Positions 1-8,579 of a stretch of 64,000 nt of DNA are shown here, in pieces; the first letter of the stretch is position 1, and each line of letters opens with the position of its first letter. The notes below the pieces were generated by a model, which made no database searches, had not been told where the DNA came from, and saw nothing but the letters and a program-made list of their open reading frames with translations. Source of the stretch: JALORV01 sp963766365 (GTDB lineage Bacteria; Pseudomonadota; Gammaproteobacteria; Burkholderiales; Burkholderiaceae_F); contig CAVXZK010000016.1 in NCBI GenBank assembly GCA_963766365.1, positions 1-64,000 of the forward strand. The letters run 5' to 3'. A program made the translations under genes and the position numbers.

Positions 1-628
1 CGTGAACAACCCGGTCCCTGCCGGCTTCGGCAGGAACCACAACGCGGCGTTCAAGCGGTGCAGCGAGTCTTACTTTGCAGTCTGCAACCCGGACATCCGA
101 CTAAAGGAAGATCCGTTTCCCATGCTTTTGGAGGCGCTGAGCGAAGGGTGGGCATGTCGGCACCGGCAGTGGTCAATCCGCGCGGAGAACTCGAGGACAG
201 CGCCCGGCCGTTGTTGACGCCGCTGGACGTACGAACGCCGGCGCTTTGGCGCGCGGCGGTCAGAATATGAGAAGCCGGCCTGGCTTGCCGGGATGTTTCT
301 CGTCTTTCATTCGGATCTGTTTCGCCGGCTCGGTGGCTTTGACGAAAAGTTCTTCATGTACTGCGAGGATGCCGACATCTGCGCCCGCGCCGTCCTTGAC
401 GGCAGCGGTATTGCATTTTGCCCTCAGGTCACGGTTATCCACGATGCGCGCCGCGCCAGCCGGCGTTCGATACGTCCATTGCAATGGCACGCCTCCAGTC
501 TTTTGAAGTTCTGGGTGTCCCCGACTTTCTGGGCCTACTGGCGCTATCTCAGGTCAGATAAGGTTCGGCCTACGGTATTTCTTGGGGGAAAGTGCGGAAA
601 AGCCGCAATGATGGAGCGAGGATGCTAG
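1..628 (+). CDS. Glycosyltransferase family 2 (rhamnosyltransferase-like), 5'-truncated and frameshifted
   Basis: This is the C-terminal part of a GT-A fold, family 2 glycosyltransferase, probably acting on O-antigen or exopolysaccharide. The first reading frame shows FGRNHNAAF and VCNPDIRL, typical of the segment around the DxD/NPD motif. The last frame shows GGFDEKFFMYCEDADIC, the acceptor-side ED motif of WbbL-like enzymes. The reading frame moves between about 130 and 290 (frame 2, frame 1, then frame 2 again), so at least two compensating indels are present. The start lies left of the window. The stop at 626-628 overlaps the start of the next gene, as in an operon. The family call is firm; the sugar and acceptor are unknown. 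Confidence 0.7.
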
Positions 629-2061
629 TTCCCGTAATACTCTCCGGTGGCCCCGGTACGCGTCTGTGGCCGGTATCGCGTGAAGGCCTGCCGAAACCTT
701 TCATGAAGGTGGGCAGCCCTTATAGCCTGTTGCAGGAAACGTTGTTGCGCGGAGAGGCTCTGGCGGACGTAGAGCGCGCGATTGTCGTTACCAACCGTGA
801 CTACCTGTTCCTCTCCCGCGATGAAATCGACGAGTTACAGGGCGCAGTACGTGCTGCGCGCTTCGTGCTTGAACCCGTCGGTCGCAACACGGCGCCTGCG
901 ATCCTCGATGGCCGCTATCGCCGTGGCGCGATGGCACGGCGACGACGCGGTCATCCTTGCGATGCCTGCCGACCACGTGATTGAGGACCGTCCCGCGTTC
1001 GAAGAAGCGGTGGAGCATGCGAAGGCGCTGGCGTGCAGTGGACTGGTCTGCAACGTTCGGCATCCGGCCGACGCGTCCTGAGACCGGTTACGGCTACATC
1101 GAGCTGGTGCAGACGCTGGTGTCGATGGCCACCGCGTCAAGCGTTTCGTCGAGAAGCCTGACGCGGCCCGCGCGCGAGAGTTCGTGGAGGACCCGGCTTT
1201 TCTGTGGAACTCGGGAATCTTCTGCTTCCGCGCCTGCGACATGATCGCAGCGTTCGACGCGCTCGAGCCCGAGCTTGCGAACGCCGGCCGCGAGTGCTGG
1301 GCAGCGTCGTCGCCCGCTGCGAACGCCGCGGACGCAATCGAACTCGACAAGGCCAGCTTTACCAGCATGCGGTCCGTCTCGATCGACTACGCCGTCTTCG
1401 AACGGGCGCCCGAGGTGGCGGTGGTGCCCTGCTCGATCGGCTGGAGCGACGTTGGTTCGTGGAAGGAGATCGCCGATCGCTATGCGCCGGACGCTGCCAA
1501 ATGCAGCGACGGCGACGTGATGTTCCTCGACAGTCGCGATTCCTTCGCGTCGGGCCACGGCAGGATGGCCGCGGCCATTGGCGTGAACAATCTCATCGTC
1601 GTCGACACCCCGGACGCGCTGCTGATTGCCGATCGTGAGCGCACCCAAGACGTGAAGAAGGTCGTCGAACGACTGAAGGCCTCCGGCAGCGACAAGCACG
1701 TGCTGCATCTGACGGTCGCTCGTCCGTGGGGCACCTACACGGTGCTGCAGGAATCGACGCGGTTCAAGATCAAGCGTGAGGTGAAGCCCGGCGCGTCGCT
1801 GTCCTTGCAGTTGCATCACCACCGTAACGAGCACTGGGTCGTCGTCAGCGGCAGTGCCCTGGTGGTCAATGGTGAAGCGACTATGACGCTGAAGACAAAC
1901 GAACGACCCGCATCCCCGCCGGGCACAAGCACCGGCTCGAGAATCCGGGCAAGGAGAACCTGGTGATCATCGAGGTGCAGGAGCGACTGACCCCGGCGAG
2001 GATGACATCGTGCGCTTTGAAGACCGGCTATGGTCGTCTGGCCAGTGCTGCCGCGACCTGA
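622..2061 (+). CDS. manC: Mannose-1-phosphate guanylyltransferase / mannose-6-phosphate isomerase, multiply frameshifted
   Basis: The product would make GDP-mannose from mannose-1-phosphate and GTP, feeding O-antigen or capsule synthesis. The N-terminus reads MLVPVILSGGPGTRLWPVSR, the nucleotidyltransferase signature. Later fragments carry GYGYIE, KRFVEKPD, FLWNSGIFCF and IGWSDVGSW, and a C-terminal cupin (type II isomerase) with RPWGTYTVL, LQLHHHRNEHW and IPAGHKHRLENPG. The total span fits the usual length of about 480 residues. The fragments lie in different frames (about 622-900, 900-1045, 1045-1125, 1125-1905, and 1905 onward), so at least five single-base indels are present. The frame ending at the TGA at 2059-2061 is the best end. 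Family identity is certain; whether the gene works depends on whether the indels are real. Confidence 0.85.
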
Positions 2062-2069
2062 GGTCGCGG
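2049..2069. terminator. Inverted repeat spanning the manC stop codon
   Basis: A perfect 9-base inverted repeat (GCCGCGACC, loop TGA, GGTCGCGGC) folds around the stop codon. There is no T tract after it, so it is not a classical intrinsic terminator. It could slow polymerase or stabilise the 3' end. The following 260 bases (2062-2327) are somewhat less GC-rich and hold no gene that I can support. Confidence 0.35.
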
Positions 2070-2327
2070 CCGCCTTGCACAGCCCCGATGTACTCAGCGG
2101 CGAGTTTCCGACCCATTTCCGACCAGTACACCTGTTGCATGTGAAATCGAGCAGCGCCCGTGCGGCACGGTTAGTGCCTTTGCCTGTCGAGCCCGAATTT
2201 CTGCGATTGCAGCCGTTAGACTTCAACTGTGTGAGTGCATCCCTAAGCTGCAATTCAGGCCTCTCTCAGCTTTTCGACGACGCGAAACCGGGACCGAACG
2301 CGTCGACTACCGGAAACCGACATCAAC

Positions 2328-3707
2328 GTGGAAGTGATCCCTGCAGGCATCTTCAAGGCCTATGACATCCGCGGCGTTGTCCAGAACGCGCTGACGCCGG
2401 ACGCGGTACGCCTGATTGGCGCTGCGCTTGGCTCCGAGGCGGTCGAAGGCCGAATCGCGGCGATCTGCGTCGGTCTGACGGCGTCTGCCGTGTTGCTGCG
2501 CGACGGCGCTGGTCGCCGGCATCGTCTCCACCGGCACGGACGTCATCGATGTCGGCATGGTGCCAACCCCGGTGCTCTACTTCTCCACGGTGCACCTTGA
2601 TACCGGCTCCGGCGTGGAGATCACCGGCAGCCACAATCCTCCCGAATACAACGGCCTGAAGATGATGATGGCGGGGGTCACGCTGCACGGCGAGGCGATC
2701 CAGTCGCTCCGCCGGCGCATCGAATCCGGAAACATTGTCATTGCCGCGGAGCCTGGGGTGGAGCGCATGGCGGACGTGCTGCCCGCGTACCTTGAGCGCA
2801 TCCGCACGACGGTGAAGCTGGCTCGTCCGATGAAGATCGCCATTGACTGCGGCAATGGCGTTGCCGGGCCGACGGCCGTGGCGGTGTTTCGCGCGCTCGG
2901 CTGCGAGGTGGTGGAGCTCTTCACCGACGTCGACGGCACGTTCCCGAACCACCACCCGGATCCCGCGCATCCGGAAAATCTCGAGGACCTGATCCGCGCA
3001 CTGCGCGACACCGATGCCGAACTCGGCCTCGCGTTCGATGGCGACGGTGACCGGCTCGGCGTGGTCACGAAGGATGGCCAGATCATCTTTCCCGACCGGC
3101 AGATCATGCTGTTCGCGCAGGACATCCTCGCGGCGAACCCGGGCGGCGAGATCATCTTCGACGTCAAGTGCACGCGGCGACTGGCGCCGTGGATCCGCGA
3201 GCGCGGTGGCCGCCCGACGATGTGGCGCGACCGGGCATTCACTGATCAAGGCCAAGCTCGAAGGAGACCGGCGCGCCGTTTGCTGGGGAGATGAGCGGGC
3301 ATCTGTTCTTCAACGATCGCTGGCCCGGTTTCGACGATGGTCTGTATGCGGGCGCAAGGCTGCTCGAGATCCTGTCCCGCTCGGCCGACCCCTCCGCAGT
3401 GCTCAATGCGCTGCCGAGCGCGGTGTCGACACCGGAGCTGCACCTGCATACCGCAGAAGGCGAGAACTTTGCTCTGGTTGAGCGACTGAAAACCGAGGCG
3501 AAATTTGATGGGGTGGAGCAGATGATCACGATCGACGGCGTCCGTGCCGAGTGGTCGGACGGGTTCGGTCTGGCGCGGCCGTCGAATACGACGCCGGTGG
3601 TCGTCCTGCGCTTCGAGGGGGACACCCCGGAGGCGCTGGCACGCATCCAGGCGGCGTTTCGCCATGCGATTCTCGCGGTCGCGCCAGGGGTACGCCTGCC
3701 GTTCTAG
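2328..3707 (+). CDS. manB: Phosphomannomutase/phosphoglucomutase, frameshifted
   Basis: This alpha-D-phosphohexomutase would interconvert mannose-6-phosphate and mannose-1-phosphate (or the glucose pair), supplying manC upstream. The start is a GTG giving MEVIPAGIFKAYDIRG. The phosphoserine loop is TGSHNPPEYNG, the metal loop DGDGDRLG, and the sugar-binding region GEMSGHLFF. The C-terminal domain closes with RPSNTTPVVVLRFE. The frame is lost at about 2470-2500 and again at about 3225-3260. The second break is well explained by one extra G near 3260, because removing it restores AKLKETGAPFAGEMSGH. Length after repair is close to the usual 460 residues. ManB and phosphoglucomutase activities cannot be told apart by sequence. 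Confidence 0.85.
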
Positions 3708-3744
3708 GCGGCGCCTTCCCCCGTTCAGTTCAACTTCCAAAGAC

Positions 3745-5220
3745 ATGACCGCATCGCTGAATGAAGCCGAGGTAGTACTCGCCGCCCTGCTGGGGCGGCG
3801 CGGTGCTTCGGCCGCTCCGCTGCTGCGCGATGTGGTGAAAGGCACGACGCCGCTTGCCGCGTGCGGCATCACGCTCGATTTCTCTCGACAGCGTCTCGAC
3901 GCCGAGGCGCTGCAGCTGCTTCGGCGCCTGGCGGCGGTGCGAGACGTGATCGGCGCGTACCGGGCGATGGTGCGAGGGGAAGTCGTCAACGCCAGCGAGC
4001 AGCGGCCGGCATTGCATACGGCCCTGCGTGCTCCGGCCGACTCGGATCTGGCGGGACCACCGGTCGTGCGGCACGCCGTGCAGGCCGAGCTCGACCGCCT
4101 GCGTGCCTTTGCGGAGCAGGTCCGCTCTGGGTCCTGGCGGGGTGCGGGTGGACAGGCGATCACCGATGTCATCAACATCGGCATCGGCGGCAGCGACAGC
4201 GGTCCGCGACTGCTGTGCGATGCCCTGGCCGAGCTGGCCGACGGACCGCGCGTGCACTTTCTCAGCAATGTCGACGGTCATCGCGTCGCGCGCCTGTTGC
4301 CGCGGCTCGATCCGGGCCACGACGCTGGCGGTCGTCTCGAGCAAGAGTTACTCGACGCGCGAGACGCTGCTCAACGCGGAAGCCGTACGTGCGCTGGTTG
4401 GCCAAGGCTTGGCATCAACGACGCGTTGCTCGCACAGCACATGGTGGTGGTGTCGGCGAAGCCCTGGCGCGGCCGCGGTCCTCGGCGTGCCGGATGCCAA
4501 CCAGTTCCATCTCTGGGACTGGGTCGGCGGCCGATTCTCGGTGTGGAGCGCAATCGGACTGCCGGCGCTGCTGGCGCTGGGACCGGCGCGATTCGACGAA
4601 CTCCTGCCGGCGCGCACGCGATGGACCGCCACGCACTCGATGCGCCGCTCGAGGCCAACCTGCCGGCGACGCTGGCACTGCTGGCATTCTGGAATATCGC
4701 AGTGCTGCAGACGACGAGCGAGTGCCTGCTGCCGTATGACGATCGCCTGCGGAGCATGGTGACGTGGCTGCAGCAGCTCGAGATGGAAAGCCTGGGCAAG
4801 AGCCGCGCCGCGGACGGCGAAATGGTGAGCCTGCCGACGATCCAGCCGGTGTGGGGCGGTGTCGGCACCGATGCGCAGCACACCTTCTTCCAGGCGCTGC
4901 GGCAGGGGACGCTGCGCACGGCGATCGACATCGTGCTCGTTGAACGCCCGCAGCATGACTATGCAGAGCATCATCACGCACTGTTGGCCAACGCGCGGGC
5001 GCAGGCGGAAGCCCTGGTCCTGCATGACCCGGATTCACAGGCCGTGAACGCCGTCAGCGTGCTGGAGCTGCGTGACCTGTCCCCGGCGACGCTGGGCGCG
5101 CTGATGGCGCTTTACGAGCACAAGACGACGATGCTGGCGACGCTGCTCGGCCTGAATGCCTTCGACCAGCCCGGCGTGGAGCTGGGCAAGGCGCTGGCCC
5201 GTCGGCAGGAGCAGGGATGA
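3745..5220 (+). CDS. pgi: Glucose-6-phosphate isomerase, internally frameshifted
   Basis: The product interconverts glucose-6-phosphate and fructose-6-phosphate. The N-terminal half (MTASLNEAEVVLAALLG onward) contains NIGIGGSDSGP, the first sugar-phosphate-binding loop. The second loop (VSSKSYSTRET) and the segment GVPDANQFHLWDWVGGRFSVWS lie in other frames between about 4318 and 4625. The original frame then resumes and carries QPVWGGVGTDAQHTFFQ and YEHKTTMLATLLGLNAFDQPGVELGK. An even set of indels in that 300-base stretch would explain this. The stop overlaps the next start in ATGA, consistent with one operon with galE. Confidence 0.88.
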   Translation: MTASLNEAEVVLAALLGRRGASAAPLLRDVVKGTTPLAACGITLDFSRQRLDAEALQLLRRLAAVRDVIGAYRAMVRGEVVNASEQRPALHTALRAPADSDLAGPPVVRHAVQAELDRLRAFAEQVRSGSWRGAGGQAITDVINIGIGGSDSGPRLLCDALAELADGPRVHFLSNVDGHRVARLLPRLDPGHDAGGRLEQELLDARDAAQRGSRTCAGWPRLGINDALLAQHMVVVSAKPWRGRGPRRAGCQPVPSLGLGRRPILGVERNRTAGAAGAGTGAIRRTPAGAHAMDRHALDAPLEANLPATLALLAFWNIAVLQTTSECLLPYDDRLRSMVTWLQQLEMESLGKSRAADGEMVSLPTIQPVWGGVGTDAQHTFFQALRQGTLRTAIDIVLVERPQHDYAEHHHALLANARAQAEALVLHDPDSQAVNAVSVLELRDLSPATLGALMALYEHKTTMLATLLGLNAFDQPGVELGKALARRQEQG

Positions 5221-6239
5221 CCCATACGCCTGCGGTGCTGGCTACTGGCGGCGCCGGCTACATCGGTTCGCACACGTTGGTCGAGCTGCTGGCGGCGGGC
5301 TTTGACGTCATCTGCCTCGACAACTTCAGCAACAGCTCGCCCGAGGCGGTCAAGCGCGTGGAGAAGATCGCCGGCAAGCGTGTAACTCTGGTGAATGGCG
5401 ACGTCCGCGACCGCGAAGTGCTGGGGCGCGTGTTCCACCGCCCGATCGACGCGGTGGTGCACTTCGCGGCGCTGAAGGCGGTCGGCGAGTCGGTCGCGCA
5501 GCCTGTCGAGTACTACGACAACAACGTCGGTGGAACGCTGGCGCTGCTCGAGGCGATGGATCGCAAGGGCGTGAACCGGATCGTCTTCAGTTCGTCGGCC
5601 ACGGTGTATGGCGTGCCAGACAGCCTGCCGCTTACGGAAGCCGCGCCGATCCGCCCGGTCAACCCCTACGGGCAGACGAAGGCGATGGTCGAGCAGATCC
5701 TGCGCGACTGGTGCAGCGCTGAAGCGGGCCGAGGCGCCGTTTCGCTGCGTTATTTCAATCCGATTGGTGCGCACCCGAGCGGCACGATCGGCGAGGACCC
5801 GCAGGACATTCCGAACAACCTGTTCCCATTCATTTCCCAGGTGGCGATCGGCAAGCGCGAGCGTCTCAATGTCTGGGGCGGCGACTGGCCGACGGCGGAC
5901 GGCACCGGCGTGCGCGATTACCTGCATGTCGTCGACCTCGCGCTCGGGCATGTGGCGGGCATCGCGTACACCCGGTCGCATACGGGCTTCACTCCCATCA
6001 ACCTCGGCACGGGCCGCGGCACCAGCGTGCTCGAAATAGTGCACGCGTTCGAGCGTGCATCGGGGAAAGCCGTCCCCTACACGCTCGCGCCACGCCGCGA
6101 AGGCGACGTGGCCGCCTGCTGGGCCGATGTGACGCTGGCGCGCACGCTGCTGGGCTGGCAGGCCACGCGCACCATCGAAGAAGCCTGTGCCGACGGCTGG
6201 CGCTGGCAGAGCAGCCACCCCAACGGCTATCGCCACTGA
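5217..6239 (+). CDS. galE: UDP-glucose 4-epimerase
   Basis: This is a short-chain dehydrogenase-type epimerase that interconverts UDP-glucose and UDP-galactose using bound NAD. The Rossmann motif GGAGYIG is at residues 11-17. The catalytic serine lies in SSSATVYG (about residue 127), and the YxxxK pair is Y151/K155 in NPYGQTK. The 340-residue length is normal, and the frame is clean, unlike the four genes before it. The start overlaps the pgi stop by four bases. The product would supply galactose-type nucleotide sugars for LPS or exopolysaccharide. Confidence 0.95.
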   Translation: MTHTPAVLATGGAGYIGSHTLVELLAAGFDVICLDNFSNSSPEAVKRVEKIAGKRVTLVNGDVRDREVLGRVFHRPIDAVVHFAALKAVGESVAQPVEYYDNNVGGTLALLEAMDRKGVNRIVFSSSATVYGVPDSLPLTEAAPIRPVNPYGQTKAMVEQILRDWCSAEAGRGAVSLRYFNPIGAHPSGTIGEDPQDIPNNLFPFISQVAIGKRERLNVWGGDWPTADGTGVRDYLHVVDLALGHVAGIAYTRSHTGFTPINLGTGRGTSVLEIVHAFERASGKAVPYTLAPRREGDVAACWADVTLARTLLGWQATRTIEEACADGWRWQSSHPNGYRH

Positions 6240-6300
6240 GTGCGGCACTTGCGCGCGTGGGCCGAGCGATCAGCGCCGGCCTGCGGCACAATCCGCCTCC

Positions 6301-7260
6301 GTGCGCATCCTCATCGTCAAGACGTCGTCCATGGGCGATGTCGTGCATGCGTTGCCCCTCGTGACCGATCTTGCGGCTCATGTGCCCGGCGCGCAGATCG
6401 ACTGGCTGGTGGAGGAGAGCTTCGCCGCCATTCCGTCGATGAGCCGTCACGTGCACCGGGTGCACCGGGTGGCGTTGCGTCGCTGGCGCCATGCGCTGCT
6501 GAACGCGAGCAGCTGGCGTGAAGTGACGTCGATCCGTGCGGAACTGGGGGCGGCCCGCTACGACTGGGTACTCGACGTTCAGGGCCTGCTGAAGAGCGCC
6601 TGGATGGCGCGCTGGACCGGCTCGCGCATCGCCGGTCCGTCCTCCGATGCGGCACGCGAACGCATCGCCTCGATGCTGTATTCAAAACGGGTCGACATCT
6701 CGCGCGAGATGCATGCAGTCGAGCGCTGCCGGCGCATCGGTGCGGCAGTGTTCGGTTATGCGATCGACGATCGTCCCCGTTTTGACCTGTCGGTGTCGGC
6801 GCGAAGTGCGATCCAGTTGGATGCGCCCTATGCCGTGCTGCTCGCCAACGCCAGCCGCGCGACCAAGCTCTGGCCGGAAGACCGCTGGATCGCGCTCGAA
6901 GCTTCCCTGGCCGAGCGCGGGCTGATGAGCGCGCTGTTCTGGGCGACACCCGAGGAAGAGGCTAGGGCCGCGCGTCTGGTGAAGGGCATGCGGCGCGCGG
7001 TGGTGGCACCGCGCTCGCCGATCGACTCGATCGCCGCCACGCTCGCGGCGTCCCGGGTGGTCGTCGGTCTCGACACCGGGCTCACGCATCTGGCCGCGGC
7101 GCTCGGCTGCCCCACCGTCGGTATCTACTGCGATTACGACCCGCGACTCGTGGGGCTGGTCGGCGATGGGCCGGTGAAGAGTCTGGGCGGGGTCGCGGAC
7201 ACGCCCTCCCTGGACGCCGTGAGCGCGGCCACGGCGGCGGTCATGAGCGCTGCGCGATGA
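6301..7260 (+). CDS. waaC: Lipopolysaccharide heptosyltransferase I
   Basis: This is a GT9-family enzyme that adds the first heptose to Kdo2-lipid A at the cytoplasmic face of the inner membrane. The GTG start gives VRILIVKTSSMGDVVHALP, the typical N-terminus of WaaC with the catalytic Asp in MGDVVHALP. The C-terminal nucleotide-sugar site shows VVGLDTGLTHLAAALGCPTVGIY. The length of 319 residues is standard. It overlaps the following Kdo transferase gene by four bases (ATGA), so the two are translationally coupled. Sixty bases of spacer separate it from galE, with a CACAAT box near 6286 that could be a weak -10. Confidence 0.93.
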   Translation: MRILIVKTSSMGDVVHALPLVTDLAAHVPGAQIDWLVEESFAAIPSMSRHVHRVHRVALRRWRHALLNASSWREVTSIRAELGAARYDWVLDVQGLLKSAWMARWTGSRIAGPSSDAARERIASMLYSKRVDISREMHAVERCRRIGAAVFGYAIDDRPRFDLSVSARSAIQLDAPYAVLLANASRATKLWPEDRWIALEASLAERGLMSALFWATPEEEARAARLVKGMRRAVVAPRSPIDSIAATLAASRVVVGLDTGLTHLAAALGCPTVGIYCDYDPRLVGLVGDGPVKSLGGVADTPSLDAVSAATAAVMSAAR

Positions 7261-8579
7261 GCGTCGTACGCGCAGGCTATACGGCCCTGGTGTGGATCGC
7301 GATGCCTTTGGCGGCGCTGTATCTGCTGTGGCGTTCGCGGCGGCAACCCGAGTATCGGGCGCACTGGGGCGAGCGCTTCGGCTGGGCGACCTACCGACGC
7401 GACGGCAGCGCACGCCGTCCGATCTGGATCCACGCCGTCTCGGTGGGCGAAACCCGTGCCGCCGCGCCGCTGATCGCCGCGCTGGCCGAGCGCTATCCGG
7501 AGCATCGCTTCCTGCTGACGCACATGACGCCGACCGGCCGCGCGACCGGGGCCGAACTGGCGGCGCGCTGGCCGGGGCGCATCGTGCAGGCCTACCTGCC
7601 GTACGACCTGCCGTTCGCGGTGCGGCGCTTCCTGAAGGCTCACGCGCCGGTCGTCGGCATCGGCATGGAGACCGAGACCTGGCCCAATCTGCTGGCCGAA
7701 GCGAACCGTGCGCAGATACCGATGGTGCTCGTCAACGCGCGGCTATCAGAGAAATCGCGTGCCAAGGCGCGCTGGATGGCCGCGTTGATCCGCGAAACCG
7801 CGGACCGCTTTTCACTCGTGCTCGCGCAAACCGACGCCGACGCCGCGCGCATGCGCGAGATCCGCAGCGGCGCCATTGAAGTCGTCGGCAACCTGAAGTT
7901 CGACTACACGCCGGATACCGCCCTGGTGGAACGGGGGCGCGCCTGGCGACGAGCTCTCGGTGAGCGCCCGGTGCTGCTCTTCGCCAGCACGCGCGAAGGT
8001 GAGGAGGAACTCCTGCTGAACGCGCTGGCGGAAAACGAGTCGTTCCTGCGCGGGCAGTTCGTCGCGCTGGTCGTGCCGCGTCATCCGCAGCGTTTCGACG
8101 ACGTGGCGCGCCTGATCGCTGCGCGTGGCTGGCCGGTGGTGCGCCGCTCCGCGAGGGCCGACTGGAGCGTCGAAGGCGTCACCGACCGGACCGTCGTGCT
8201 GGGCGATTCGATGGGCGAGATGGCGATGTATTACGCGGCGTGTGACGTCGCCTGCATTGGCGGCAGTCTGTTACCGCTCGGAGGGCAGAACCTGATCGAA
8301 GCCTGTGCCGTCGGCGTGCCGGTCGTTGTCGGTCCGCACACTTTCAACTTTGCACAAGCCACGGAGGACGCGGTGGCGTCGGGGGCGGCCGAACGGGTCG
8401 CCGATGCCCGCGCCGCGATCCAGTCGATGACGACCATTGCTGGCGATGCCGCCCGCCGCACAGCGATGGCGCACTCGGCGCTGCAGTTTGCGAGCCAGCA
8501 CCGCGGCGCGACTGCGCGCACCGTCGAGCGGATCGCGCCGCTGATCGATGCGGCGTCGATTCGGGGCGCGGCCCGCTAA
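7257..8579 (+). CDS. waaA: 3-deoxy-D-manno-octulosonic acid (Kdo) transferase
   Basis: This membrane-anchored GT30 enzyme transfers Kdo from CMP-Kdo to lipid A precursor. It has an N-terminal hydrophobic anchor (TALVWIAMPLAALYLLW). The acceptor domain carries IWIHAVSVGETRAAAPL and GIGMETETWPNLLAEA. The donor domain carries VVPRHPQRF, GDSMGEMAMYYAACDVACIG and GGQNLIEACAVGVPVVVGPH. The 440-residue length is slightly above the E. coli enzyme. Its stop interlocks with the convergent tolC stop in CTAA, leaving no spacer between the two transcripts. Confidence 0.95.
   Translation: MSVVRAGYTALVWIAMPLAALYLLWRSRRQPEYRAHWGERFGWATYRRDGSARRPIWIHAVSVGETRAAAPLIAALAERYPEHRFLLTHMTPTGRATGAELAARWPGRIVQAYLPYDLPFAVRRFLKAHAPVVGIGMETETWPNLLAEANRAQIPMVLVNARLSEKSRAKARWMAALIRETADRFSLVLAQTDADAARMREIRSGAIEVVGNLKFDYTPDTALVERGRAWRRALGERPVLLFASTREGEEELLLNALAENESFLRGQFVALVVPRHPQRFDDVARLIAARGWPVVRRSARADWSVEGVTDRTVVLGDSMGEMAMYYAACDVACIGGSLLPLGGQNLIEACAVGVPVVVGPHTFNFAQATEDAVASGAAERVADARAAIQSMTTIAGDAARRTAMAHSALQFASQHRGATARTVERIAPLIDAASIRGAAR

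Noticed and set aside
2062..2327. A small gene between manC and manB
   Set aside because: Open frames here lack a ribosome site and homology, and the stretch is bordered by frameshifted genes, so open-frame signals are unreliable.
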